From Paguma larvata (lineage: Eukaryota; Chordata; Mammalia; Carnivora; Viverridae): 64,000 nucleotides of DNA. The notes under the pieces are model-generated. The model worked only from the letters and a program-made list of their open reading frames with translations, had not been told where the DNA came from and made no database searches. The position numbers and the translations under genes were made by a program. Location: contig CM057841.1 in assembly GCA_030068075.1 (NCBI GenBank), positions 45,177,030-45,241,029 on the forward strand, given 5' to 3'. This document shows, in pieces, positions 32,906 to 43,699 of the stretch. The first letter of the stretch is position 1. The number at the start of each line of letters is the position of its first letter.

Positions 32906-33389
32906 GACGCCTCTGTGACGATCTCGGAAAGGGCAAGATGAGTCCAGATTTTCTCCGGTATTCCAGGGAAAAAGCTGTCCTTTCTCAAAGTGCATCCTCT
33001 GGGGACTGTTATTTTGTAGGGTGAAAAAGGATTTTTCTAGCTGGCTGACGGCTCCTTTGGTCCTGGGTCGAAGGGGAAGGTCTGACATCCTGCACCCCAT
33101 TCTCTGTGCGTACAGGGCGATCTCTGGGCCTTCGCCACAAAAAGGGAACAGAGGGTGTGAGGACTATGAGGAGCGGCTCAGTGGATGCTCAGAACATCCC
33201 TGGGCAAGGAAATGAGTCATCCAGTGAGTCAGTCCCACCACCCTGCTTTCCTTCTCGGTATTGTTCCGCATCGCTGCTCCTGAGTCTGTCACCCTTTCCC
33301 CGGCACCGCATGCGTGGCCTTGAGTCGGCCCAGGGGGACCTGGCTGAGAAGGGCTCCCCGGTGCTAAGTGCCTAAGGTGCGTCTTTCGC
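32906..33389. other. Unique intergenic DNA, raised GC
   Basis: Non-repetitive sequence with more CpG than its flanks. No coding or RNA gene was recognised. Confidence 0.5.
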
Positions 33390-33585
33390 GGTGCACCTGT
33401 CACCACGTAATCTCCTTTCGCCTCCGTGGCGACGCATTCAACACAAGTGTCATTAGTATTCTCGTTCCACAAACGAGGAAACTGAGGCACCGAGGGGTTA
33501 AATACTTGGCCAAGGGCTCATAGCTAGGGAGAGGGGGACGTGAGATTCTAACTCAAGCTTGACCCCAGAGCTCGTGCCCTGAAAT
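33390..33585 (-). repeat. MIR fragment
   Basis: The blocks gttccacaaacgaggaaactg, ggcaccgaggggttaaatac, tggccaagggctcatagct and ccagagctcgtgccc are in reverse MIR order. Confidence 0.75.
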
Positions 33586-34130
33586 ACAACAGGCCCCCGG
33601 CACTCTGTGTTTCCTGGAGTCCGGCCACACAAAACCCAGAAGTAGTTAGTGGGGGTCTCTCTGCCGCCCTCCTTGTCGGTGCCCAGGGCCCTGACACTGG
33701 CTGCATACCCAATATGCAGGTGGTCCGCTCGCCGTCTTCCAAAACACGTGTCTGGGAAAGAGTCTGAGTCTGATATCAGACCTTTACACCGAAGTATGAC
33801 TTCCGGCCTGTAATGACACCTTCAGGGAGCCACCGTGGGTGAAACCCTCCTCCGAGGGTAGGGCGAAAGACTAAAAGGAATTTCTGCCAGGCGGAGGCCC
33901 ATCTGGAGGAAAAGGAGGGTGTTTGTTCACAATCCTGCTCCCTCCTGAGAACGGGAGCCCACCTCATCCGGGAGCCAAGCCTTGCCTTCGGTTTATCAGC
34001 AGGGTAGGTGGGGCGAGGCCGAGGGAGCCACGCTCACGTGATGTGGCCGCCACGGAATGCCACCCCCTCACAGATTCCACCAGGGGAGAGTCATGCCTCA
34101 GCAGTAAGCCTTCCTCCGTCCTGTAACCCT
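33586..34130. other. Unique intergenic DNA, raised GC
   Basis: No gene was recognised. A perfect TCACGTGA E-box octamer lies at 34034-34041. Confidence 0.5.
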
Positions 34131-34164
34131 TTTGATTTTTAAAAATAATTTCATGTTTTTATGG

Positions 34165-34274
34165 GTAACACATTCACGTGGTTCAAAAATTATATAATGC
34201 TTATAATAAACATTATATATAATATTATTATATAATAACGATTATATAATTTTTGAACCACGTGAATGTATTAC
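34165..34274. repeat. Long near-perfect palindrome (34-bp arms)
   Basis: The left arm 34165-34198 and right arm 34241-34274 are reverse complements with one mismatch, separated by 42 bp of AT-rich sequence. The left arm contains cattcacgtggttcaaaaat and the right arm attatataatttttgaacca followed by cgtgaatg. The right arm runs straight into a CA repeat. Confidence 0.92.
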
Positions 34275-34292
34275 ACACACACACACACACAC
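34273..34292. repeat. (AC)10 microsatellite
   Basis: This is a pure AC run abutting the palindrome. A second imperfect CA-rich patch lies at 34432-34466. Confidence 0.9.
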
Positions 34293-34756
34293 TGAAGTTA
34301 TTTTTGAAAGTCTTCCTCCTACGGGGTCCCCATCTGCCCAGTTCCTACTGCACCCCCATAGTTACCGCTGTTATTAGTTTCTTGTGTATCTTTTCAGAGT
34401 TTCTTTATACACATATAAACAAATACAAATACACACATACGGACACACACATACACACACACACACTCTGTCACCCTTCTTTTTCTACAAAAGTTACAGG
34501 CTCTTTAAGCAAGAGTAAAAATGCTGGAGAGAAGAACACACTGTTACTAACACTTCGGAGTTCATAGATATTTTCTTCTGGGGGAACTGATGACCTGGGC
34601 CCTTTTCCTTCCTTTTCACGTTTTTTAGAAGACAGGTTTCATGAGCCATAACTTACATACAGTAAAATTCACTCTTTTTAGTGGACAGCTCTGGGATTTT
34701 TGACAAATGCATCTAGTTGTGTAGCCACTACCACAATCAAGATACAGAACAGTTCT

Positions 34757-34961
34757 TTTTAAAACCTTTCTTTTAATGTTTTATTTATTTTGGAGAGAGA
34801 GCACAAGCAGGGGAGGGACAGAGAGAGAGGGGGACAGAAGAGCGGAAGCAGGCTCAGCGCTGAGAGCAGCAAGTCCAGTGAGGGGCTCAGACTCACGAAC
34901 TGTGAGATCGTGACCTGAGCTGAAGCCGGGTGCTCAATCGACTGAGCCACCCGAGTGCCCC
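34757..34961 (-). repeat. Carnivore SINE with perfect 18-bp duplication
   Basis: It is flanked by aagatacagaacagttct at 34739-34756 and 34962-34979. The body is somewhat diverged (gagagcagcaagtccagtga). Confidence 0.95.
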
Positions 34962-35548
34962 AAGATACAGAACAGTTCTACCCCTCCCCCTAAATTCTCT
35001 CATGCCCCTCTCTAGCCATTCTCTACCCCCATCTCCAGCCCCTAGCGACCCTATCTGTACCACCAGCCCCGGCCCCTAGCAATGACTGATATGTTCTCTG
35101 TCCTTACAGTTTTGCTTTTCCCAGAACGTCGTGTAAATGGACCATGAGACATGTAACTTTTTGCATCTGACTTTTTTCACTTACCGGACTCCTATTCCAT
35201 TGTATGGATGCACCACAGTTGATCCGCTCATCAGCTGAAGGACATTTGGGCAATTATGAGTGGCACTTCTATAGACATTCATACACAGGTTTTTGGGCGA
35301 ATATACATTTTCATTTCTCATTGACCAGTGTGTAGGAGTGAGATTACAGGGACATATGGACAGCACGTATGATCTCATTTTTAATCCTTTGGATTGCACT
35401 GTGATCCGGTCTTGCCAGCTCATTCTCAGAGGGGAAATCTGAGGGCCAGAGGGCTTCAGTAGGCTGTCTCCCACATCACTCCTCAGATAAGAGGCAGAGA
35501 TAGGATTTGAACTCAGATCTAACAACAACAACTTTCTGCTTATAACTT

Positions 35549-35764
35549 TTTTTATAGTTTTTTTAATGTTTAATTTTTTATTTTTGAGACAGAGAGAGAC
35601 AGAGTATGAGTGGGGGAGGGGCAGAGAAAGAGGGAGACACAGAATCCAGAGCAGGCTCCGAGCTGTCAGCACAGAACCCAACTCGGGGCTTGAACTCATG
35701 AACCACAAGATCATGACCTGAGCCGAAGTTGGATGCTCAAACGACTGAGCCACCCAGGCACCCC
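35549..35764 (-). repeat. Carnivore SINE with duplication
   Basis: This is a reverse long form flanked by tctgcttataactt (35535-35548) and tctgcttgtaactt (from 35765). Confidence 0.94.
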
Positions 35765-36430
35765 TCTGCTTGTAACTTTGATGTCACACTGGCTTTCTGC
35801 CACCCTCTTAAAGGGTGTCAGAGATAACCAGGTGTAAGGGCTAAAGCCGCAGATAAAATACAAACCCCACTTTCTCTCTAATTTTGGCTCCCTTAGAAGA
35901 ATTCAGTCTTCCGGTTGAGAGGAAGTCCCAGTGGGGCCCCCTCTGGGCTGGTAGTACACTCTGTTGCCTCAAGAATATTAGCTTTCCCAAAGGGAATGAT
36001 TCCTAATGTTTATGAGTGGGTCTGGAATGTGCTCTTAAAAGTTTATAGTTCACTTAACATGCATCATCTCATCAGAGAACGATTTCATGAGGGGGTGGAC
36101 CTGTCTCTCCCCGGAACCCACCCACAGAGCCACCGACACCTGGAGAACGTCGCGCAGAGGGAGCCTATTTGTGACCCTTATTATTTCACTCCATACTGAG
36201 CCGTACACCCCTCCCTTTGTGCAATGACTACCTGGCAATTCCAGACGCCCTCCTGGCACGCCTGGATTGGCAGGGTGGTGGCCCGGAACGGGCACGGGCC
36301 TGGGACTCCAGGCCTTCCCCTGGGATTCTGTTGGGCAACAGGAGGGCTGCTGAGCGCCTAGCATGGGTCCCAGGACCGAGGAGGCTGTCAGCAAGTGACA
36401 GGTCCCTGTCCCCTTCCCTAACAGAGAGAC
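35765..36430. other. Unique intergenic DNA
   Basis: No gene was recognised. Overlapping open frames on both strands at 36050-36600 have no recognisable domain and look like GC-driven chance frames. Confidence 0.45.
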
Positions 36431-36600
36431 GGGTACCAAGCCAGCGAGCAAGACACCGCGGGTTAGTCTCTATCGCCAGCGTGCTGTGTGCTTCAAGCAA
36501 GTCACCTCCCTACTCTGCGCCTTTGGTTTCCACGTTCATAAAAGTGGACCAGGTCCAAGTTCACCGTATGGAATGTAATTATAAATGTAGCCTTTCAGCC
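36430..36600 (+). repeat. MIR-like fragment
   Basis: The blocks tgtgcttcaagcaagtcacc, tccctactctgcgcctttgg and ttccacgttcataaaagtgg are in MIR plus-strand order. Confidence 0.55.
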
Positions 36601-36990
36601 TAAGGAGGAGGGATTAAGGGAAAAACCACTTAATCTCCTGGCTGCCTAGTAGGCCCTGCCCTCTCCAAGCAGAGATGAGATTTTACAGCTGTGGAGAAGC
36701 TGCTGGAAGTAGCGGGGAGAGGCCTGAATCCTACTGAGCACCTAAGGCCAGGCCCACAAGGGGAGCCGAGCGAACGTTTCACTGGCTCCAGGAAGAAATG
36801 AATTCTCTGTTTCGCACTCGTCCTAGGGGCTTTTGAGTCTCTGTTAAACGGAGCAACAGCGCACCTTCCTCCTGGGGTTTTGGGGATGGGGATCTGGAGG
36901 ACATATGGTCCTTGCCAAGCTCCCTCACGGATGGCGTCCGGGTGAGAGGAGAGCGTGTGGGCCACAAGTACACGGGCGCTCCTGGGGGCC
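36601..36990. other. Unique intergenic DNA
   Basis: No feature was recognised. Confidence 0.45.
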
Positions 36991-36994
36991 TACA

Positions 36995-37077
36995 CATAGG
37001 GTGACCAGCTTGTCCTGCTCTGTTCCACATCCCAGAAAATCCTCAATCCTGGGCAAACCGGGACGGTCAATCACCCT
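36995..37077. repeat. Small palindromic DNA transposon fossil
   Basis: It starts atagggtgaccagcttgtcc and ends gcaaaccgggacggtcaatc followed by accct. The terminal inverted repeats (agggtgacc and ggtcaatcaccct) and the cccggg-type core resemble a short, palindrome-like mammalian element. The family was not confirmed. Confidence 0.45.
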
Positions 37078-37325
37078 CCCCACACACCCTTTTATTTTTA
37101 TTTTTTTAAATCGAAAAATCAAAAACTCGCAGCCAGTGTTCAAAGTTTAGAATTTCACACTGAACCTTCCAAATGTCTGGAATCTCTTAAAAACCGTAGG
37201 ACCTGGCAGCTCCGTGCCCACGTGCGCACATGGAAGCAATGGGCTGGGGCTGAGGGTAGCGGCTCCCCTCAGAGGGGAGAGGGCCACGCACTCGCCGCTT
37301 TGCGACAGTCCCCGTCACTCACTGT

Positions 37326-37360
37326 AGTCTTTATTATTATTTTTTTAATATTTATTTATT

Positions 37361-37392
<32 letters not shown>

Positions 37393-37535
37393 CACGCGGT
37401 GGAGGGGCAGAGAGAGAGGGAGACAGAGAACCCGAAGCAGGTTCCAGGCTGCGGCAGCGCAGAGCCTAGTGCGTGGCTCAGACTCACAAACCAAGAGTTC
37501 ATGACCTGAGCCAACAGTGCCGCTGAGGTGTCCCC
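37326..37535 (-). repeat. Carnivore SINE with GA expansion
   Basis: This is a reverse long form with an uninterrupted GA run at 37365-37392. It is flanked by cactcactgt on both sides (about 37316-37325 and from 37536). Confidence 0.92.
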
Positions 37536-37920
37536 CACTCACTGTCGCCTTACACACATCCGTCCACTCACTCTCGGGCAGCAGCTGCGGCACAGGAGTT
37601 GGCAACCCTTGGGGCAAATTCGCTCTAACCTTGGAAGAGCTTAAAAGCTTGAGAGAAGAAACTTTAAAAGTTGTCCCTGGGTTGCTCCTTTTCAAAAGGT
37701 CCAAGACAGGAACATTTCAATGGTGATAAAGCACCTTCGATTTTCTCACTGAAGGTCTTTATTAAAGAAACAAAGCAATGTAGAACATCGGAATCTACGT
37801 CATTGTGACATAAAACTTCAAGTGTTGTCATTTTTGTTTCTGATGTAAAAGAAAGTGTTTTCCTCCTGAATTGACCCTCAGGCACAAAGTCTAGTTGCCA
37901 GTAATAGAAATGTAATCTAA

Positions 37921-38012
37921 AGTAAGGAGGAAGAGAGAGGAAGAGAGTGAGAGAGGGATGGGGTAGAGAGGGAGAGGAAGAGAATGAGAGAGAGAAGGAG
38001 AAAGGTTGATTT
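37921..38012. repeat. Purine-rich low-complexity tract
   Basis: About 90 bp of nearly all A and G, with few pyrimidine interruptions, lies directly before a SINE that carries its own GA run (38041-38062). Confidence 0.85.
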
Positions 38013-38014
38013 AT

Positions 38015-38238
38015 TCTTTTTTAAATGTTTATTTATTTTTGAGAGAGAGAGAGAGAGAGAGACAGGGCACAAGTAGGGGAGGGGCAGAGAGAGAGGGAGG
38101 GAGACACAGAATCCGAAGCAGGCTCCAGGCCCTGAGCTGTCAGCACAGAGCCCGACGCGGGACTGGAACTCACAGACCAAGAGTTCATGACCTGAGCTGA
38201 AGGCAGACGTTGAACCGACTAAGCCGCCCAGGAGCCCC
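38015..38238 (-). repeat. Carnivore SINE, long form
   Basis: The sequence runs from aaatgtttatttatttttga through the GA block to aagccgcccaggagcccc. Confidence 0.93.
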
Positions 38239-38536
38239 GAGATTTAAAGGGTTCTGTAATCTAATCCAGACCAGTAGGAGTGGGTATCTGGATCCAGGGT
38301 CCTCTGGATTCAGAGACTTCGGATCTGCCTCAGCCAAGACTCTGTTCCAGCTTCTCCTTGAATATCAGCTTTAGTGCCTTAGGCCTGCTTCTGCACTTGG
38401 AGAGGAAAAAGGAGCAAACGCAGCTCTGAGCTCACATTTTTACTATTTGAATCCCAAAGGGGGCAAAAGGATGGGTGGTGAGTAGTGGTGATATTCTTTT
38501 CCACCAGTTGGAAGATTCAGTTAGAAAAATCCTAGG

Positions 38537-38664
38537 AGGGGGCACCTGGGTGGCTCAGTCGGCTGAGCGTCCAACTTCAGCTCAGGTCACGATTTTGCAT
38601 CCAAGGGTTTGAGCCCTGCATTGGGCTCTGTGCTGACAGCTCAGAGCCTGGAGTCTGTTTGGAT

Positions 38665-38706
<42 letters not shown>

Positions 38707-38783
38707 TGCCCCTCCCCTGCTCACGCTCAGTCTCTCTCTCTCAAAAAATAAAATTAAATGTTTAAAAAAAGGAAAGAAAAAAG
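38537..38783 (+). repeat. Carnivore SINE with internal GT microsatellite
   Basis: The head gcacctgggtggctcagtcg is normal, but the CT block is replaced by a TG run (38667-38705). It is flanked by aaaaatcctagg at 38525-38536 and from 38784. Confidence 0.94.
38667..38705. repeat. (TG)19 microsatellite inside SINE
   Basis: An uninterrupted TG run of about 19 units lies where the SINE normally has tgtgtctccctctctct. It probably grew from the tgtgt seed. Confidence 0.93.
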
Positions 38784-38974
38784 AAAAATCCTAGGGAAGA
38801 ATAGGCCTTACTTAGCTCCTAGACCAATCGGCTCTGTTCCCTGAAGAAAGAAGGGATGGGTGTTAGGCCCAAAGCATAGCCCCTAACTGGTGGGTTGTGC
38901 GGGTTTTAAATGAGCTCCAGAGCCCTCCAGGCTGGGAAGCTGTTCTCTGCAGTCTGGTTTTTTTGTACCAATTA

Positions 38975-39150
38975 TAGTAATCATGATTGCTTAAAATGTG
39001 CCAGGCACTGTTTTCATTGCTTTGCAGATATTACCTCATTGAATCTTCTCATCGACCCTCTAAGGGAGTTCACTCTCCCTGTTTTACAAATGAGGAAACT
39101 GAGCCGCAAAGCAGTTAAGTAGTTAGGCAACCTGCCCGACAGGCAGACCT
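38975..39150 (-). repeat. MIR fragment
   Basis: The blocks aaaatgtgccaggcactgtt, attgaatcttctcatcgacc, ctgttttacaaatgagga and aactgagccgcaaagcag are in reverse MIR order. Confidence 0.8.
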
Positions 39151-39944
39151 GGGCTGGGAGGCCAGGTGGTCTGGCCAGAAATCCTGGGCTCACCAGCATC
39201 ACAGCTGCCTATCTGGGGACAGCCACACACTCGACTATAAAAGTCTGTCACAGATGCCTGTGTGCTGGCAGTGCTCAAAGGTGTAACCACTACTGGTGTG
39301 GCTTTCCATCTGTGAGCATGGGTGGGGGACTGGGTGAGAGGTCCCCCAGATTCCTGCCATGCTTGCTGCCTGTGCTGGGGAAGCCGGCTTTGATCTGCCT
39401 CTGGGCCACTGGGCACGGTGCTATCGGTCCATCTAGCCCTCTGCCAGGCAGCTTGGCCCAGACTCCTTCTGCTGCATTTTTGCTTCTCACCGAGTGTGCA
39501 GGCAGTGACCCGAGCCCTGCGTCAGAAATCAGAAAAAAAATCATATTTTGAATTTTGCTTTGTTTTGTTTTGTGTTCCTGGTCCTGGCTCTGTCCCTAAC
39601 AGAATACAAATAGCAATTAGTTCAGGTGTTTGTCTGGGTTTAGAGGAATTCGATTCATTCTGACAACTGTGTAGCGAATTTCTTCTCTGAGCCTGACTCT
39701 GAGGACAGGGTTACAGCCATAAAGGAGAAGCTGACTCTGCCCTATAAAAATTTAGGCTACTTTTATTTTTAAAATTCTTATCCCTCCATCCTGGATCGGG
39801 CAAAAGTTTTCTCGATGGTCTGGATCCCTCTGGTTTCTGACCTGTGGGCCACAACCAGTCTAACTGCTCTAAAACACCGCTTTCATCCACAGCTGGGAAT
39901 TGTTTTTTTTCTCCTAGGACTAAATCACACATTTATTTATTTAT
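39151..39944. other. Unique intergenic DNA
   Basis: No gene was recognised. Small open frames on both strands lack domains. Confidence 0.45.
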
Positions 39945-40177
39945 GTTCTAAAGTTTACTTATTTATTTTGAGAGAGAGAAAAGAGAGAGTGTGGGGGAGG
40001 GGCAGAGAGAAATGGGAGGGGAGAGAAGTAAGGGAGGGGAGAGAAAATTCCAATTCCAAGCAGACTCCGCATTACCAGCATGGAGCCTGATGTGGGGCTC
40101 AAGCCCCCGAACTGTGAGATCATGTTCAGCCTGAGCTGAAGTCAGAAGCTTAACCAACTGAGCCACCCGGGCGCCCC
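39945..40177 (-). repeat. Carnivore SINE, diverged GA block
   Basis: The sequence runs from aaagtttacttatttatttt to gagccacccgggcgcccc. The GA block carries extra gggagggg repeats. Confidence 0.9.
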
Positions 40178-41104
40178 TAATTCAAACCTTTAAATCAGGT
40201 TCTGTTTATGTCTGATGGCCTTCTCCCTTTACCACCTCCACCAGCTGAATTGATTTGCTCCCTGCACTGTTAACCAGCAGGAATTAGGCTTGTCTATCAC
40301 TGTCCTCCAGTCTATACCCCTTCTTTGGAACGCCCCCTTATCTGCAGTTCTTGGTAGGCTTACGCAGTCATGATTAAATCACATGATTTGCCTTCTGACC
40401 ATAGCTGATTGGTTCTAAGTGATCGCCTGACCCAGGAGTACCCATCCATAGACCGAGCTGAGCCAATCAGCTTCTGTTCCCTCGACATTCTGACCTAAAA
40501 GGCTGAGCGAGCAGACGGAGATGGGCGGCCCTGGAGCAGGCGGGTATTGTGGCGTCAGGGTGGAAGCCTGCGCCAGGTACAATCCTAGTACGGAAGGAAG
40601 CAGGAGAATGGAGCGTACACGGAGAAAGGGACAGAGGTGAGAGACCACCCGTGAGGCAATGCAGAGGGCGAGGAAGGGAGGAGAACCAGCCCGATTTGCC
40701 AGGTTGAGCCCTCTCCGGTCACTTTTGAAGTCCACTTCCTAGCCTCGGGTGGGTAATGTATCTTTTAAGAGAGTTAAACTGAGCAATCTGACATGGCCTG
40801 AATTTCTTGCAACCAAACTGTGACTAGAATGTCCAAATATTGCATTTGTTCCAACCTGATCACATCATTTATTACGACAATAGAGGGCAGATATCCCCAG
40901 CGGACGGGAATTCCTTTCGTTCATCTTTATATCCCTCCTACTCTCCCTGGCCTAGAACGTGGTCTACGCTCAGTAAAAGCTCGAGGCAGGAACGAAGGAA
41001 TAGTCATCACTGAATTTCTCTGCCTCGTTTTCCAGGCTCCCCCATCTGGCCCCATATCTAACCTCATTTCCCACTACTCCTCACCACACACCCTACGCTG
41101 TGGT
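40178..41104. other. Unique intergenic DNA with a CTCF-like motif
   Basis: No gene was recognised. The sequence acaatagagggcag (40877-40890) resembles a CTCF core. An L2-like end (cctagaacgtggtctacgct) lies near 40950. Confidence 0.4.
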
Positions 41105-41330
41105 TAAACCAGTCTCACCAAGACATCCGACCATTTCTCTGGGCCTTTCCTCATGCTGGAATGCCCTCCTCCCTCTTCGCCTGTGTGTCCTTCTAATATC
41201 ATCCCCCTCCTTCTGCATTCATTCCTCAAATACTTACTGGATGCCCACTCTGCATCGGGCATTATGCTACATGCCAGGCTACGGCAGAGAACGAGACACA
41301 CAGGCTTTCTGTCACCATGTCGCTAATTGT
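41105..41330. repeat. L2-like LINE fragments
   Basis: The sequence gctggaatgccctcctccct, then attcattcctcaaatactta and ccaggctacggcagagaacg, resembles L2 3' portions, possibly two fragments. Orientation was not resolved. Confidence 0.5.
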
Positions 41331-42535
41331 CTTATCCAAGAGCTCCCCAGCTCCCACTCCTTACCTCCCTCCTCTGTTGCCTCTTGTTAGATTAGTTCCC
41401 ACTACCTCACACTGCTGTTTGCTAACAGTACCTCTTGAATCTGTTTTGCGCACCCCCCCCCCACCAGCCTCCTCCTGCAGCCTCGATTTTATGTGCCTTG
41501 AGGGCTGGAGCTAGAATTTTGTACTTTTTCTATTTCTATTTAGGCGGCTCAGCATTGGGGGCACAGTGGGCACCTAAAAAATAATTCTTCACTGCCTGCC
41601 TGCTTGATTGAAAGTGTCTCCTGCCCTCTTGGCCTGGAATATGGAAGGACAGAGAGGTATTTGTCTTTGCAATCCCAGGAATAAACATCTGGGTTTCAGC
41701 TGATCCCAAGAACCCTGCCATAAAGCACCGTCTAAATCCAGGGTAGAGATGAACAAATAGAGGTTTTATTTGTTCTGTCGAATCCCGGGTTCTCTGGGGG
41801 AGGGCTTCCCAGACCTCCTTGCCACAAACCTGTGCTAACAAACAAGAAGCCACTTCTCTGGCCTCCTGTACGGTGTCCTCTTACCTACGAGTCAACTCCC
41901 TTGTCCCTCGCCCTTCTGAAAGACACCTTTCAGCTCTGCATCTTTACTGGGTGGGAGGGGAAAAAAAATAGGGCCACTAGATTTCATTCTGTCCCCAGAC
42001 ATAAGCAAAGGTGGTTCTTCCCACACCGAGCCCAGCAAGCTCTCACCACAGAATTTCTCCGCAGAAAGAAAGTGCCTCTTTTGAAACACAGAGTTACTCT
42101 TTCAGCTCAGGAAGGGAAAAAAAATAATCCACCAACCAACTCCGAAACCTACACTTGGCCAAAATCCTGAGTTCCAATGACAGGATCGGAGTGAATCACT
42201 GCTCTCTGCTCTGACTGTGTCAGCAACAGGCAGCTGAGAGCTGTCTCGTCCCCCCAGCAGAGGCCTTCTGCCACACTTGTGCCTACTTCGGGTTCCCTTT
42301 TAGCTTGTAAGCAGCGCCATCTTAACTCCTGCAGGACAGGAATTAGGTTCAACCCAGCCGCTTGAGTCCAGGGACTGATGGTTCTGAGAAAGAAGCTGTT
42401 GCACCACGAGGGGCTGTACCTCTAGCGTCTAAAGCTCAGGCCCAGCTCGTTCTATCTCCGTCACTGGTTTGATACACTCTGTGATGGCTTCAACATGAAG
42501 TCTTAGCTCATAGGTATTCTAAGCTCTACACAACA
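41331..42535. other. Unique intergenic DNA
   Basis: No gene was recognised. A C run at about 41452-41462 is the only low-complexity feature. Confidence 0.45.
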
Positions 42536-42551
42536 ATGAGTAGAACTTTTT

Positions 42552-42728
42552 GGGGCGCCTGGGTGGCTCAGTTGGTTGGGTGTCTGACTTCAGCTCAGGT
42601 CATGATCTCATGGTTCATGAGTTCAAGCCCCCCATCAGCCTCTCTGCTGTCAGCACAGACCCTGCTTCGGGTCCTCTGTCCCCCTCTCTTTCTCTCTGCC
42701 CCTCCCCAGCTGGTTCTCTTCTCTCTCT

Positions 42729-42764
<36 letters not shown>

Positions 42765-42792
42765 TCTCAATGGATAAATAAATTTTAAAAAA
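42552..42792 (+). repeat. Carnivore SINE, near consensus, expanded CT block
   Basis: The head ggggcgcctgggtggctcag is intact and the CT block is extended (42719-42768). It is flanked by gagtagaacttttt (42538-42551) and gagtagcacttttt (42793-42806). Confidence 0.95.
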
Positions 42793-42844
42793 GAGTAGCA
42801 CTTTTTGAGCGAAGTCTTCCTAGGTACCTTGCCCTTGCTGAACA

Positions 42845-43080
42845 TTATTTACACGTCACTTCATTCGATCCTAAAACAACCCAAGCACCCCATGAGGTAG
42901 GTATGATGGTAATCTCTATTTTCTAGAGAAACTGAGACTCAGAGAAGAATCCGTTTTATAGCCATTGAACTGGCATCCAGAGAAAAGGACTAGCTCGTCT
43001 ATACCTACTGAGTGACGGAGCCAGGACTCAGACCCAAGCCAGCTGATTCCGAAACAGGTGCTCTTCGGCATTATGCCAAC
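42845..43080 (-). repeat. MIR fragment
   Basis: The blocks acttcattcgatcctaaaac, catgaggtaggtatgatggt, gagaaactgagactcagaga and gacggagccaggactcagac are in reverse MIR order. Confidence 0.75.
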
Positions 43081-43370
43081 GGTTCTCTCATCGTCCTCAT
43101 CTTTCTAAGGACTCCCCATTCTCTAAAGACTGAAGGAAATTCCATCCCCTTCCAGATATCTGCGGTCTTCCCCGGACTTCTCTAATCTGACTTACTTCCT
43201 CTTACCTGTTAGCCCCTTTCGGGCCATTCTGAAATAAGTATGCAATGGATGCTAAACACTGATTCATTCATGGAACGGATATTAAACACCGATATATGCC
43301 AGGACTGTTGTAGTCCCTATATCACGGACTCTTCATTCTAGTTGAGGGAGGACAGATATTAAAGAATATA

Positions 43371-43472
43371 GGGGGCTCCTGGCTGGCTTCGTTGGCAGAG
43401 CATGTGACTCTTGATATCGAGGTCGTAAGTTTGAGCCCCACATGGGGCACAGAGCTTACTCTGAAAAAAAAA
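43371..43472 (+). repeat. Short-form carnivore SINE
   Basis: The sequence runs ggggctcctggctggcttcg, tgactcttgatatcgagg and gccccacatggggcacagag, then an A run. Confidence 0.9.
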
Positions 43473-43644
43473 TGGGGCCCCTGAGTGGCTCAGGCGGTTA
43501 AGCACCTGACTCTTGATTTCAGCTCAGGTCATAATCTCATGGTCATGAGATCGAGCCTCATGTCAGACTCCATGGTAAGGGTGGAGCCTGCTTGGGATTC
43601 TCTCTGTTCTCTTTCTCCACCCCTTCCCTGCTTGCACAGAGATG

Positions 43645-43676
<32 letters not shown>

Positions 43677-43699
43677 AACAAATAAACATTTTTTTAAAA
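43473..43699 (+). repeat. Long-form carnivore SINE, fused to the short one
   Basis: It starts ggggcccctgagtggctcag at the end of the short SINE's A run and ends caaaaacaaataaacatt. The pair is bracketed by aaagaata (43361-43368) and aaagaatg (after 43699). Confidence 0.9.

Larger units (their letters stand above)
34130..35360 (-). repeat. Old L1 3' region, antisense, interrupted
   Basis: The sequence cattcacgtggttcaaaaat (34171-34190), then tttcttgtgtatcttttcag, gtggacagctctgggatttt and ttccattgtatggatgcacc, follows L1 3' material in reverse and may combine two fragments. It is interrupted by the palindrome and CA repeat at 34199-34292 and by the SINE at 34757-34961. Confidence 0.6.

Noticed and set aside
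35181..35753. 190-codon minus-strand open frame
   Set aside because: It is made of SINE antisense sequence at its start and L1 remnant further on. It is not a gene.
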